A stretch of 64,000 bases of DNA from Chitinophagales bacterium (GCA_016787225.1 JAEUUY010000014.1:46713-110712); one strand, 5' to 3'; shown: positions 34,485-44,012, counted from the first letter of the stretch. Numbers and translations: made by a program. Notes: a model not told the origin generated them from the sequence alone.

Positions 34485-35812
34485 GTTTTACAGACTTTCA
34501 AAATCGCATCAAAGAACAATTCCCCAATGACTGGGAAGAATTTTTAAACAGTTTGGAATATGAACCTGTCACTTCTATTCGGTATAATCCCAGAAAAAAT
34601 CACAACTTAGCATCAACTGAAATTCCATGGACACGGCATGGACACTACCTCTCAGAGCGACCTTACTTTACCTTAGACCCTTGTTTTCATCAAGGGAAAT
34701 ATTATGTACAAGAGTCTAGTTCTATGTTTATAGATTGGATACTAGATAAGGTGAAAACCTACATATCGCTGGATCGAGTGCTTGATCTCTGTGCTGCACC
34801 AGGTGGCAAGAGCACCATTATACTCGACCACTTGCGGCCTCATCAATACCTTATATCCAATGAAATCATCCCTCAGCGGAACAGTGTTCTACGTGAAAAT
34901 TTGACCAAGTGGGGCTATCCCAATTTCCTAGTGACTGAAAACAAGCCTGAAGATTTTAAAAAAATACCAAACTATTTTGATGGTATACTGATCGATGCTC
35001 CCTGCTCGGGTGAAGGATTATTTCGCAAAGATAGAAATGCGAGAAAGGAGTGGAGTCAAGAAATTGCTGCTATGTGCAGCGACAGACAATTTGATATTTT
35101 CAAATCCATTTGGGGTAGTCTCAAGGAAGGTGGCATCTTAATTTATAGCACCTGTACATACAATCCAGATGAGAATGAACTCTTGCTTGAAAAACTCTTG
35201 AGCAAAGACTTCGACTTTGAAACTTTGGATCTAGAAATAAAAGATAAATGGAACATCGATATCATAAAAACCCCGAATATAACAGGCTATCGATTTTTAC
35301 CTCATAGAGTGAAAGGCGAAGGTTTTTTCTGCTCTGTACTTCGTAAAAAAGGCAATTACGAACCAACCCTTAAAAAATCTAGTAGAGACCACATCAACCC
35401 ATGGCTATCAAATCTTATAAATAATGAAGATTTGAAGGATTATAGCACCTATAAATTCAAAAATTCTCTCTTTCTAGCTCCGAGTTATCTCTTAGATGAA
35501 CTACCACTGCTATCAAAACAGTTTTATATTAAACAAATTGGTATAGAAGTGGGGCAATACCAAGGTCAAGAAATAGACCCGCATCAAGGATTAGCCATGC
35601 TTCATTATGAAAAAAAAGGCTTCCCATCGGTTGACTTAACCTCCGAACAGGCCCTTAGTTATTTATCGTGCGAAGACCCTCAACTAAATTTATCAAATGG
35701 AAGCTTTCTTTTTCAATTCCAAGATAAGCCCCTAGGATTCGCTAAAATAGAAAAGTCTAAATTTTTTAATCTCTATCCGAGTGGGTGGAGGATAAGGAAG
35801 AAGAACTTTTGA
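34481..35812 (+). CDS. rsmF: RsmF-like rRNA (cytosine-C5)-methyltransferase
   Basis: A 443-residue NOL1/NOP2/Sun-type m5C RNA methyltransferase with the C-terminal domain typical of RsmF (YebU). SAM motif I is VLDLCAAPGGKST. The paired catalytic cysteines lie in LIDAPCSGEGLFRKD (near residue 177) and IYSTCTYNPDENE (near residue 224). A C-terminal extra domain (from ~300) resembles the PUA-like part of RsmF. It overlaps ruvC by 4 bases. Its stop is TGA and is 4 bases from the convergent TPR gene, so no terminator separates them. Confidence 0.88.
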   Translation: MSFTDFQNRIKEQFPNDWEEFLNSLEYEPVTSIRYNPRKNHNLASTEIPWTRHGHYLSERPYFTLDPCFHQGKYYVQESSSMFIDWILDKVKTYISLDRVLDLCAAPGGKSTIILDHLRPHQYLISNEIIPQRNSVLRENLTKWGYPNFLVTENKPEDFKKIPNYFDGILIDAPCSGEGLFRKDRNARKEWSQEIAAMCSDRQFDIFKSIWGSLKEGGILIYSTCTYNPDENELLLEKLLSKDFDFETLDLEIKDKWNIDIIKTPNITGYRFLPHRVKGEGFFCSVLRKKGNYEPTLKKSSRDHINPWLSNLINNEDLKDYSTYKFKNSLFLAPSYLLDELPLLSKQFYIKQIGIEVGQYQGQEIDPHQGLAMLHYEKKGFPSVDLTSEQALSYLSCEDPQLNLSNGSFLFQFQDKPLGFAKIEKSKFFNLYPSGWRIRKKNF

Positions 35813-35815
35813 GTT

Positions 35816-37357
35816 CTATTTCGTAAACTCCATTAACTCGGTAGCTTCTTTGCTTTCTGGGTCTAGAACGAGAACTTCATCCAATAAAGTCTTAGCTCTA
35901 GCTTTGTCGTTATCATTTTTGATAGCGATTTTGGCAAGATAGATTTTCGCTTCTATGACTTTTTTCTTATTCTTTTCCTCGTTTCCGACTACCATCTCAA
36001 GATACTTGGTATAGTCTTCCCTCGCAGAAGCTGCTGTCTGCTCAGGATCCAAATATACTTTACACTTAGCCTTCATATAATATGCATCTGATGAATTTGG
36101 GGACAACTCTAATACTTTTGTAAATGTAGCATCAGCTTCTTCAAATAATTTATTTTTATACAAAGCTGAACCCAGATTTAAATAATCTGAAGCTACAGGT
36201 TCTGGCAATTCCACCACTTTCTTTGCAAACTCAAGTTCTTCTGCTGGCATTTTAGCCTTTTTAAATGCCTCAACGATACTTTTCACCGCATCCTTATCTT
36301 TAGAATTCATTTCGACAGCCTTACGAAGGTTACTTACTCCCTTTTCCTTATCTCCCAGAGCTATGTAAGCTTTACCCAAATATTCGTAATCGCCAGAAAG
36401 AATTTTTTCTCTAGGTTGCGTCTCTAAAAACTTTTCTAAGAAAGTTATTGCTTCTTGAAATTTACCAGTCTCATAGTATGAATAGCCTATCAATCGATTC
36501 AGATAATTATACTTGTTGTCACCTTTGATAATTTCATTGATTTGCTCTATGGCTTTCTCATAGTTTTTAGCCTTGAAGTAAATATTGGCTAAGAAAGCCA
36601 TATCTTCAGGACTTTTATCTCCAATCTGAAGTAATTTTTGCTGATACATTTCCGCGGTGTCATAGACTTTGTACCTATAATAGATTTGTGCTAAATAGTT
36701 CAATGAAAATGTATTGTTTGGGTCTATCGATAATGCTTTATTAAAATTTGGTAAAGCCTCCTTATATACCTTAGCTCTAAAATAATAATATCCAATTTTT
36801 GCATAAGGTAGTGCGGTATTCGGAGCATACTGTTGAGCGTATTCATATTGAATATTCCCGCTACCTCCATCCTGATTGCTAAGATAGGCATCACCCCATA
36901 CGATTCTATAATCTGCATTAGATTTGACCATATCGCAGGCTTTTTTCGCCCAAGCAATAGCCTCGTCTTTTTCTTCTATCGACGAGTTCGCTATAGCTCT
37001 AGAAATAGCTATAAATACTTCTGGATTTTTATTTTTTGTTTCATTAGCGGCTTCTTCAAACAATTTACTTGCTCCTGTTTTATTTTTCGCATTTAACTCT
37101 AGCCAACCAAGTCCAATTTTTCCATAAGGTTTGGTAGCGATAGAATTAAAACTAGCTTTTGCTGCTTCCAAATTCTCTTGCTTCATTTGGGCAAATCCCT
37201 TATAAAAAATATCTTCTTCTGCGGAGGATTTTGCAAACTCTTTTTCTGCTGAGATCCATCGCTCATCCTGGAGCATTTGCAGACCTAGTTTAGACTGTGC
37301 TAGTAAATTAGTCATGGTAAAACTCGCCGCTAAAAAAAATAAAATTGGTTTATTCAT
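35816..37357 (-). CDS. Exported tetratricopeptide repeat protein
   Basis: A 513-residue exported protein. The first 20 residues are a signal peptide (MNKPILFFLAASFTMTNLLA). At least eight TPR units follow from about residue 60, for example TALPYAKIGYYYFRAKVYKE, NTFSLNYLAQIYYRYKVYDT and YEYLGKAYIALGDKEKGVSN, ending with a lysine-rich helix. In Bacteroidota a TPR protein next to a PstS-like lipoprotein is a recurring pair close to TonB/ExbBD-type genes; the other genes are absent here. It lies 85 bases after the PstS-like gene. Confidence 0.85.
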   Translation of the reverse strand: MNKPILFFLAASFTMTNLLAQSKLGLQMLQDERWISAEKEFAKSSAEEDIFYKGFAQMKQENLEAAKASFNSIATKPYGKIGLGWLELNAKNKTGASKLFEEAANETKNKNPEVFIAISRAIANSSIEEKDEAIAWAKKACDMVKSNADYRIVWGDAYLSNQDGGSGNIQYEYAQQYAPNTALPYAKIGYYYFRAKVYKEALPNFNKALSIDPNNTFSLNYLAQIYYRYKVYDTAEMYQQKLLQIGDKSPEDMAFLANIYFKAKNYEKAIEQINEIIKGDNKYNYLNRLIGYSYYETGKFQEAITFLEKFLETQPREKILSGDYEYLGKAYIALGDKEKGVSNLRKAVEMNSKDKDAVKSIVEAFKKAKMPAEELEFAKKVVELPEPVASDYLNLGSALYKNKLFEEADATFTKVLELSPNSSDAYYMKAKCKVYLDPEQTAASAREDYTKYLEMVVGNEEKNKKKVIEAKIYLAKIAIKNDNDKARAKTLLDEVLVLDPESKEATELMEFTK

Positions 37358-37442
37358 GGTTTATTTTAAAAATTTGTATCTAAGAATAAGTTCGTAAAGG
37401 TAGGGTTTATTTATTTTATGATATTTAACCAAATTGTCATCC

Positions 37443-38390
37443 TTACAATTCTTTTCTGGTTTGTACCACTCTTGTTACCATATTAGCGGGTACCAGACCA
37501 GCTTTGAGCACAATTCGCTGTCCGATTTCACCCGTCATGAAATTTAAAAATCCACGTCCTAAGCCCAATCCATTTTCCTTAAGCGTAGCCCGCATGAGAC
37601 GGCGCATAGGGTATAGGTGCGATGCTATATAGCCAGGATGTGGAGGGTAATAGTATTGTGAATTAGCCGCATCTCGCATTTCTACAGGAAATATATGCTT
37701 AGAAAAAGCCAGATTCTCTTCATCTTGATTGTCACTAATCCAATTGACACCGATAACTCCCAATGCGTTTTTATTGTTCTGTACATAAGTCATGACTTCG
37801 AGATTGGCCTTCTGCGCAAAAGCTTGAGTGGTCAGGGCTCTCCCTCGTAATAGACTATCTTGAATATACTCTACCGTGCTAGAGGCTGCATGGTCAAAAA
37901 CCAAGGTTATTTTGCCACTACCTCCACCATTCACCAATTGTGAAAAATCTGTAATTTCGCCTGCACATACTTTCGCTAGCTCCTCCGTTGTCATTTTCAA
38001 TCCTTGACGACTATTATTAGCTATGATAGCCACGGCATCTTTTCCTATGAAAGCATTTTTAGGAGAATAATCTCTTTTTTGAAAAAATGAAATATAATAT
38101 GCTGTGTCTATAGCACTTGCAGTGATAATCATACGGACACTATCGTCATCCATAGCCTTTACCACTTCAGCAGCTGGCTTATAAATCATATTGATTTTAG
38201 CTTCGGGATACTGACTTTCAAAAACCATAACCTCACTATCCAGAAGAGGCTTGTAGTTTTCATCTGCTACTACTGTGATTCGTCCCGAAGTGGTAGTATC
38301 CGATAAAAGTTTTTTTTCTTCACATGAAATGACTAGCCCAAGTGCGAAACCTAAAAATGTAAGTCTATATAGATAATTCATATTATTCAT
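37443..38390 (-). CDS. PstS-like substrate-binding lipoprotein
   Basis: A periplasmic-type binding protein of the phosphate PstS superfamily. Two adjacent starts exist (38390 and 38381); the ~315-residue protein has a lipobox GLVISC. Family blocks are RITVVADENYKPLL, ITASAIDTAYY, DAVAIIANNSRQGLKMTTEE, FDHAASSTVEYIQDSLLRG and NALGVIGVNWIS. No PstC/A/B permease genes follow, so transport by an ABC system is not shown; phosphate sensing or scaffold use is possible. The start lies at the end of the small membrane gene (stop 38383), implying coupling. Confidence 0.8.
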   Translation of the reverse strand: MNNMNYLYRLTFLGFALGLVISCEEKKLLSDTTTSGRITVVADENYKPLLDSEVMVFESQYPEAKINMIYKPAAEVVKAMDDDSVRMIITASAIDTAYYISFFQKRDYSPKNAFIGKDAVAIIANNSRQGLKMTTEELAKVCAGEITDFSQLVNGGGSGKITLVFDHAASSTVEYIQDSLLRGRALTTQAFAQKANLEVMTYVQNNKNALGVIGVNWISDNQDEENLAFSKHIFPVEMRDAANSQYYYPPHPGYIASHLYPMRRLMRATLKENGLGLGRGFLNFMTGEIGQRIVLKAGLVPANMVTRVVQTRKEL

Positions 38391-38589
38391 TGTTTGGAAT
38401 GACATCCTCTCCCGCTTTGTAGGCTCTATAAACCCTAAAAAGACCATAAATCACCAATAGGGCAAAGAAGGTATAAGTCTGCATCAAAGAAAGACCTGTC
38501 ATATCTCTATAAACATAAATAGCAATAGCCAATCCTAAAAAACCCAAGGCAATAGCAAATCGAAAAAAGAAAATGAAACGTGAGGGCAT
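38383..38589 (-). CDS. Small two-helix membrane protein
   Basis: I take the ATG at 38589 (MPSRFIFFFRFAIALGFLG), 68 residues with two transmembrane helices (about 6-24 and 33-50) and a charged end (YKAGEDVIPNNE). The longer frame to 38628 would overlap the DsbD gene. No named family. It is sandwiched, with short overlaps, between the DsbD-type reductase and the PstS-like lipoprotein genes and is certainly in their operon. Confidence 0.65.
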   Translation of the reverse strand: MPSRFIFFFRFAIALGFLGLAIAIYVYRDMTGLSLMQTYTFFALLVIYGLFRVYRAYKAGEDVIPNNE

Positions 38590-38594
38590 GTTAT

Positions 38595-40250
38595 TTATGG
38601 ATTTTGCTTTTTGTAATTTATAGCACAATCTATGAACTTCTTAAACACTCCGACTTCATTGTAATTTGCCAGTGGTTCGTTTATAATTCTTCCACTATTT
38701 GGATCTATGAGGGCATACTGGGGCTGAGATAAATGATGCATGTTGGTGGATTGAAAATCTGACCATTTATCGCCCACAGTCACTAGTTCCTTTTTTAGCT
38801 TTTGAGAATATCGCTTTTCATTTTCAGGTAGAGATGTTTTCTCATCTACAAAAAGTGAAACAATCACGAATTTATTCTTCATATCTTCATAAACCATTTT
38901 GTCTGGCCACACATTTTCCTCCATTTTTCTGCAATTTACACAGGCATGACCTGTAAAATCAACAAATAAAATTTTATTCTCTTTTTTAGCTTTCTCTAAA
39001 GCCAAGTCATATTGATTTTCATGCTGTTCAAAATGACCTTTGTATTCGCTTATACTATAAGTCTTAGGTGGAGGGAATCCACTAATAAGATTTAATTCAC
39101 CACCAAAAAAATCCGTCATTAAATAAATGGCGAAAATAAAGCTTGTTATACCAAGAATATTTGTTGTTAAACCCGCCTTAATTAAATATTCCGCTTTAAA
39201 TGCAAATTTTCCGATCAAATAAAGCCCCATCAAAATGGCTATAATTATCCATATAATTACAAATTGCTCTCTTTTTAGCAATCCCCATTGAATAACTAAA
39301 TCTGCATTGGACAGGAATTTAAAGGCGAAAGCTAGTTCAATATAGGCAAAAACATTTTTTACAACATCCAACCAAGAGCCTGACTTTGGCAACTTAGCCA
39401 TTGCTTTGGGGAATAATGCAAAAATTGCAAATGGAATTCCTAAACCTAATCCAAATCCTGAGAATGCTGGGGTAATAAACTTAGCGTCTTTTGCACTAGC
39501 TAACACTAAACCAAGTATAGGCCCAGTACACGAAAACGAAACAATAGCAAGTGTAAATGCCATGAAAAATATCCCGATAAAATCACCTGTGCTTGATTTG
39601 CTATCCATTTTATTAGCAATACTAGAAGGCAATGAAATATCAAAGAAGCCAAATAATGAAATAGCAAAAACCAAGAAAATCACAAAAAATGCTAGGTTTA
39701 CCCAAATATTCGTTGAGAAATTACTTAACGCATCTCCTCCTAATAATCCAAAGTTGAACGGAAGGCTTAACAGAAAATATACTAGAAAAATAGAAAATCC
39801 ATATAAAATTGCGTTTCGTGTTCCTTTTCCTTTTTCAGAACCTTTTAAGAAAAAGCTCATGGTCATAGGTATCATAGGAAAGGTGCAAGGGAAAAATAAT
39901 GCAGCAAAACCCCCTAACAATCCTATAAAAAAGGCAGACCAAGGGTTTAACTCTTCGTGTTTGTCATCGCCACAATCTGTTAGTGGTTTGCCATATACGC
40001 CATATCCATCATCTGCAATTGTTGCTGAATCCGCAGCGACGGCTTCTGTTGGAAAACTGTCATTGGTTTCACCAACTTGACCTTCTTCACCAAATAGTTT
40101 ATTGATATCATCTAACTCTTTTTGACTAGTAGAATCTGCCGAAGTAATTGTCGGCTCTTCATGTTTAGCCTTTTCAACAGGTTTGAAAAATAGTTTCGGA
40201 AGAGCAATTATTAAGACAAAAACAACAAAAAGAGCAACTAATTTCTTCAC
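38595..40250 (-). CDS. DsbD-type transmembrane thiol-disulfide reductase (beta and gamma domains)
   Basis: Passes electrons across the inner membrane to reduce periplasmic disulfides. After a signal anchor and an acidic linker, the 551-residue protein has an eight-helix CcdA-like domain (FFPCTFPMIPMTM and FSCTGPILGLV carry the conserved Cys) and a C-terminal thioredoxin-like domain with CxxC at about residue 438 (CVNC in FTGHACVNCRKMEE). The N-terminal DsbD-alpha domain is not fused but encoded separately by the gene just upstream. Confidence 0.9.
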   Translation of the reverse strand: MKKLVALFVVFVLIIALPKLFFKPVEKAKHEEPTITSADSTSQKELDDINKLFGEEGQVGETNDSFPTEAVAADSATIADDGYGVYGKPLTDCGDDKHEELNPWSAFFIGLLGGFAALFFPCTFPMIPMTMSFFLKGSEKGKGTRNAILYGFSIFLVYFLLSLPFNFGLLGGDALSNFSTNIWVNLAFFVIFLVFAISLFGFFDISLPSSIANKMDSKSSTGDFIGIFFMAFTLAIVSFSCTGPILGLVLASAKDAKFITPAFSGFGLGLGIPFAIFALFPKAMAKLPKSGSWLDVVKNVFAYIELAFAFKFLSNADLVIQWGLLKREQFVIIWIIIAILMGLYLIGKFAFKAEYLIKAGLTTNILGITSFIFAIYLMTDFFGGELNLISGFPPPKTYSISEYKGHFEQHENQYDLALEKAKKENKILFVDFTGHACVNCRKMEENVWPDKMVYEDMKNKFVIVSLFVDEKTSLPENEKRYSQKLKKELVTVGDKWSDFQSTNMHHLSQPQYALIDPNSGRIINEPLANYNEVGVFKKFIDCAINYKKQNP

Positions 40251-40277
40251 AAAATGAATTTAATAAATAAAAATAAA

Positions 40278-40730
40278 CTATTTAACCGCAGCGGTGAAGC
40301 TAAAATCAGCCGGTGGCAAACACTTCGTAGGGTCACATATCTGATAATTGATAGAACCCGCTATGGTTTTCTGTCCTGTAAACTTAACCTTTTGTACAAA
40401 TACAACAGTACCTTCATAATAATTGAGTTTATTTTTAAATCCCTCTTCTGCTTTAGATATCTTCTTGCCAAGTTCTCTCGCCTTGCCCTGTGCCACTACA
40501 GCCTTGTCACTAAATGTAAACGTAGGAGGTATAAGCATATCATCTCCAGGGTCTTGTGACCAAATATGCCATGTTGGCGCTAGTGTCGCTTTAAAATATA
40601 CTTCGGCAGTATTGGCTCCCGTTTTTTTGGCTACTACGGTCCATTTGATTTGCGAAACTCCTTTGGTGGCTTGCGCACTCAAACCAAGAACCATAAATAA
40701 GATAGAAAGGGTTAAAATAATTTTTTTCAT
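40278..40730 (-). CDS. DsbD N-terminal (alpha) domain protein
   Basis: A 150-residue periplasmic protein with a signal peptide (MKKIILTLSILFMVLGLSAQ); the longer frame to 40877 overlaps the HesB gene and is not used. It is the nDsbD immunoglobulin-like domain, seen in TWHIWSQDPGDDMLIPPTFT and the redox pair in INYQICDPTKCLPP. It should accept electrons from the DsbD beta/gamma protein encoded directly downstream and deliver them to periplasmic substrates. Such split DsbD organisation is seen in Bacteroidota. Confidence 0.85.
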   Translation of the reverse strand: MKKIILTLSILFMVLGLSAQATKGVSQIKWTVVAKKTGANTAEVYFKATLAPTWHIWSQDPGDDMLIPPTFTFSDKAVVAQGKARELGKKISKAEEGFKNKLNYYEGTVVFVQKVKFTGQKTIAGSINYQICDPTKCLPPADFSFTAAVK

Positions 40731-40791
40731 TTGAAATAAGTTTAAATATGAGATATGTAAATTGTCTAGGGAGTTTATATCTAATGATTTT

Positions 40792-41130
40792 TTAACTAAA
40801 ACTAGTCCCACAGCCGCAGGTGGTCTTTGCATTTGGATTTTTAAAAAGAAAGCCTCTATTATTAAGACCAGACTCATAATCTACTTCTAAATTGTGAATC
40901 ATGCTTGCCTGCGCCATATCTACTACCATAGAAAAACCATCTAGGTGCTCTATCACATCGGAGTCTTTTTTGTCATCAAATTCGAAAATATAGGAAAACC
41001 CAGCACATCCACCGTTCTTAGCTCCTAAGCGAAGAAATTTATGTGAATTTTGTGGTTCATTAGCTATCAACCGCTTAATTTGAGTTATCGCTCCTGGAGT
41101 AAATTTTACAATATTGCCTTGTAGGTTCAC
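40792..41130 (-). CDS. HesB/IscA-type iron-sulfur cluster carrier
   Basis: A 112-residue A-type Fe-S carrier. The three conserved Cys are in NGGCAGFSY and KTTCGCGTSFS, which is the C-(x)n-CGC pattern of the family. The rest (VDMAQASMIHNLEVDYESGL, GFLFKNPNAKTTC) also fits. Length is standard. It starts the minus-strand group with the DsbD genes, though a 61-base gap follows, so it may be a separate transcript. Confidence 0.92.
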   Translation of the reverse strand: MNLQGNIVKFTPGAITQIKRLIANEPQNSHKFLRLGAKNGGCAGFSYIFEFDDKKDSDVIEHLDGFSMVVDMAQASMIHNLEVDYESGLNNRGFLFKNPNAKTTCGCGTSFS

Positions 41131-41215
41131 GTTAAGAAATTATATCTTGCTAAAATTAATGATATGACTAGAACGAAATTTCCTTAATTTGCGTTTCAAA
41201 AATAGACAAAAAACC

Positions 41216-41746
41216 ATGAGCGACTTCAATTTTTATGAATTATTAAAACTTATTATCCCTCAAATAGGAGTATTGGTTTTGGTCTATATGTTTTTAAATC
41301 ACTGGCTAAAAAGAGATAACATTTCGCAAGCCAAAAAGCGAAAAGATGAGTTTAATAAACTAATACTTCCCAATCAGATTCATGCCTTTGAGCGTATGGT
41401 GCTTTTTATGGAGCGTATTTCTTTTAGCAGTATTATACCTCGTCTCAATCAACCTCAGCTCACTGCCCAAGAGTTCCAATTTCTCCTCACTCAGGAAATT
41501 AATAATGAATTTCAGCACAACCTCTCTCAACAACTGTATATTCCTAATCAAACCTGGACGATGATTTGTCTGGCTAAAGATCAAATGCTACAAGAAATAA
41601 TCCAAACAGCCCAGTCGTTGCCAGCTACTGCTAATTCTAAGGACTTAGCGGTCAAGCTCTTGAGTGAATCCGCTTTAAGCAAAGGCAAACTTTCTACAAG
41701 CTCTGTCATTGAAGCCCTGAAAAAAGATTTATATAAAATGGTTTAA
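41216..41746 (+). CDS. Bacteroidota-conserved membrane-anchored protein (DUF7935-like)
   Basis: I use the ATG at 41216 (MSDFNFYELLK, 176 aa); the frame from 41189 begins with promoter-region sequence. One transmembrane helix (residues ~9-27, LIIPQIGVLVLVYMFLNHW) is followed by a conserved helical domain with HAFERMVLFMERISFSSIIP, NNEFQHNLSQQLYIPNQTW and AKDQMLQEIIQTA. The pattern is found in many Bacteroidota and has no assigned function. The stop is followed 1 base later by the nucleotidase-domain lipoprotein gene. Confidence 0.75.
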   Translation: MSDFNFYELLKLIIPQIGVLVLVYMFLNHWLKRDNISQAKKRKDEFNKLILPNQIHAFERMVLFMERISFSSIIPRLNQPQLTAQEFQFLLTQEINNEFQHNLSQQLYIPNQTWTMICLAKDQMLQEIIQTAQSLPATANSKDLAVKLLSESALSKGKLSTSSVIEALKKDLYKMV

Positions 41747-41747
41747 G

Positions 41748-42494
41748 ATGAGTTTAGTGAGAAATGGTATTATTATTATCACATTAGCACTTACATCTTG
41801 CGATGCCTCTACCCGCATTTCATCAATTGAAAATAAATCTCATAGAGTAGAAGGCACGGAAGGTCTCTCAAACTCCCGATTAGATTCTTTTCTAAAGCCA
41901 TATAGACTGCAATTGGAAAGAACAATGAATGATACCATAGCATATTCTGATCAAACACTCACAAAGAAAAAAGTGGAGAGCACGCTTGGAAATTGGGTGG
42001 CAGACGGTATGATGTGGTATACTAGCAATAATCTTTCAGAAAAAGCAGATGTGGCAATTTGTAACTATGGGGGACTGAGAACAAAATCGCTGCCCTCTGG
42101 ACCTATTTTGCTTAAGCATATTTTTGAACTCATGCCTTTTGAGAATGAATTAGTTCTAGTGGATGTAGATAGCAATGATTTTAAAATTATGCTGGAGCGA
42201 ATCGCCCAAAAGGATGGATGGCCAGTATCTAAGGGTTTTTATCTCAAACTTAGTGACGATAATAAAATTCTAGATTGGAGTGTAGGGGGAACTAGAAAGC
42301 CAAACTATAATATAATAGTGAGCGATTACATAGCTACAGGTGGGGATGGTATGAATGTATTAATAGATAAGCCGCATAAAAACCTTAATATACTTATACG
42401 CGATGCCTTGATAAGCTATGCCAGATATCAAAAAAATTTACAAGCTAGTATAGATGGTAGAATAGTAAAAAATAAATCCAATGTTGACGAATAA
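41748..42494 (+). CDS. 5'-nucleotidase C-terminal-domain lipoprotein
   Basis: A 248-residue lipoprotein (lipobox ALTSC at residues ~14-18). It consists of only the C-terminal, substrate-specificity domain of UshA-type 5'-nucleotidases: STLGNWVADGMMWY, DVAICNYGGLRTKSLPSGPI, IFELMPFENELVLVDV, and NIIVSDYIATGGDGMNVL. The metallophosphatase catalytic domain is missing and must be supplied by another protein; in many Bacteroidota it is encoded by an adjacent gene, which is not seen here. It overlaps the DUF2480 gene by 14 bases. Confidence 0.85.
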   Translation: MSLVRNGIIIITLALTSCDASTRISSIENKSHRVEGTEGLSNSRLDSFLKPYRLQLERTMNDTIAYSDQTLTKKKVESTLGNWVADGMMWYTSNNLSEKADVAICNYGGLRTKSLPSGPILLKHIFELMPFENELVLVDVDSNDFKIMLERIAQKDGWPVSKGFYLKLSDDNKILDWSVGGTRKPNYNIIVSDYIATGGDGMNVLIDKPHKNLNILIRDALISYARYQKNLQASIDGRIVKNKSNVDE

Positions 42495-42975
42495 ATTAGA
42501 AGCCAAATCCATCATTCAAATTGACATAGAACAGTGGATTCCAAGTGAATCAGAATTAATGTTTTTGGATCTCAAGGACTTTCTTTTTAAAGAAATGATA
42601 TTGAAGGAGGCTGAATTCAGAGAGCTGATCGACAAGAAAGATTGGACTGTTTTTCGAGATAAATTTACCCTATTACATATTTCAAATAAAGCTATCATTC
42701 CTCAATGGGCCTATCTCATAATTGCTAACAAACTCCAAGAAGTGAACAGTACATGTATTCTAAAAACGGAGAGCTATAAAGAAGATATTTTGATGCACAT
42801 CATAGCGAACAAAGACTATACCGAATATAAAGGAAAACGACTTTTAATAAAAGGATGCAGTAAAGAGAAAATTTCGCAAAAACCTTACATTCTCCTGACA
42901 CAAAAATTGACTCCTCTAGTTAAAGCCTTGTCTTTCGGAGAATCTTGTAGTACTGTACCATTATTTAAAAATTAA
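42481..42975 (+). CDS. DUF2480 family protein
   Basis: A 164-residue soluble protein of the Bacteroidota-specific DUF2480 family, recognised from IDIEQWIPSESELMFLDLKD, KEAEFRELIDKKDW, AIIPQWAYLIIANKL and GKRLLIKGCSKEKI. No function is known for the family. It overlaps the upstream lipoprotein gene and is followed 12 bases later by a lytic transglycosylase gene. Confidence 0.85.
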   Translation: MLTNKLEAKSIIQIDIEQWIPSESELMFLDLKDFLFKEMILKEAEFRELIDKKDWTVFRDKFTLLHISNKAIIPQWAYLIIANKLQEVNSTCILKTESYKEDILMHIIANKDYTEYKGKRLLIKGCSKEKISQKPYILLTQKLTPLVKALSFGESCSTVPLFKN

Positions 42976-42987
42976 ATTTCATTACAT

Positions 42988-43890
42988 ATGAATGAGAAAT
43001 ATAAAAATATCTTGTATAGCGCACTCGCTGTATTATTAGCGATCAATATCCTTTTTTTGATTAGTAGCAATACCAAAAATGAGAACAGTATCTCCTATCA
43101 AATGATTAACTCTGTAGTTAAGAATAAAGTATATGACTTCGCAGGAGAAGCTGTTCCTATGAACGATCCAGAGGTATTTGAGCGTCTTGACAGAGAACTT
43201 TCCAGCAATGTCTACTGGCAAGGAAACACGCTTCAAATCTTGAAACTATCAGAGAAGTATTTTCCCATCATAGAGCCAATTTTAAAAGAAAATGGCATTC
43301 CGGATGATTTCAAATATTTAGCAGTAGCAGAAAGTGGTTTGAGACATGTCACATCGCCTTCTGGTGCAGCTAGTACATGGCAAATCATGAAACAAACCGG
43401 AAAAGAGTATGGTCTAGTCATAAACGATGAGATCGACGAGCGCTACCATATTGAAAAATCTACAAGAGCTGCATGTAAATATTTAAACGCTGCTTATTTA
43501 AAGTATGGCAATTGGACACTAGCTGCAGCCTCCTATAATATGGGCATGGCGGGGCTTCAAGGAAAAATAAATGAACAACTTGAGGACAATTATTATAACT
43601 TGTGGCTAAATCAAGAAACCTCGCGCTATGTATTTCGACTCATAGCCTATAAGGAAATTCTTCAAAATCCAAAGTCGTATGGATTTATTTATCAGTTTGG
43701 GATTGATGCCTATCCTACCCAGAATTCAGAGCCAAAGTCGGTACCCTTACCTATCTATGATTTGGCACTTTGGGCCAAGGATAATCAGACCAACTACAAG
43801 ACTATACGGACGTTAAATCCTTGGATACGAGGCAATAAAATCACTTCGCTGCACGACACGGCTATACTTATTGCCACCCCTATTAAATAA
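42988..43890 (+). CDS. Membrane-anchored lytic transglycosylase
   Basis: Cleaves peptidoglycan glycan strands. A 300-residue protein with an N-terminal membrane helix (residues 8-27) and an SLT goose-lysozyme-like domain with catalytic glutamate E115 in YLAVAESGLRHVTSPSGAAS, then TWQIMKQTGKEYGLVIND, ERYHIEKSTRAACKYLNAAY and LAAASYNMGMAGL. The short C-terminal part lacks recognisable LysM repeats, unlike MltD. It is the last gene before the tRNA-Phe promoter. Confidence 0.9.
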   Translation: MNEKYKNILYSALAVLLAINILFLISSNTKNENSISYQMINSVVKNKVYDFAGEAVPMNDPEVFERLDRELSSNVYWQGNTLQILKLSEKYFPIIEPILKENGIPDDFKYLAVAESGLRHVTSPSGAASTWQIMKQTGKEYGLVINDEIDERYHIEKSTRAACKYLNAAYLKYGNWTLAAASYNMGMAGLQGKINEQLEDNYYNLWLNQETSRYVFRLIAYKEILQNPKSYGFIYQFGIDAYPTQNSEPKSVPLPIYDLALWAKDNQTNYKTIRTLNPWIRGNKITSLHDTAILIATPIK

Positions 43891-43915
43891 TATCCACATC
43901 TTTAAGAAAAAAATC

Positions 43916-43923
43916 TATCTTTG
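43916..43923 (+). promoter_or_regulatory. Promoter element of tRNA-Phe
   Basis: TATCTTTG matches the phylum -7 consensus, 17 bases upstream of the first tRNA base. The transcript would start about base 43930. Confidence 0.6.
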
Positions 43924-43939
43924 CACACTCAAAAAATTC

Positions 43940-44012
43940 GGTGCGGTAGCTCAGTTGGTAGAGCAAAGGACTGAAAATCCTTGTGTCGGCGGTTCGATCC
44001 CGCCCCACACCA
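43940..44012 (+). tRNA. tRNA-Phe (GAA)
   Basis: A complete cloverleaf can be drawn. Acceptor GGTGCGG pairs with CCACACC (one C-A mismatch at the fifth pair); D stem GCTC/GAGC; anticodon stem AAGGA/TCCTT with loop CTGAAAA (anticodon GAA at 43973-43975); variable loop GTGTC; T stem GGCGG/CCGCC with loop TTCGATC; discriminator A. The genomic sequence after the discriminator is CT, so CCA is not fully encoded. A promoter and a terminator flank it. Confidence 0.95.
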
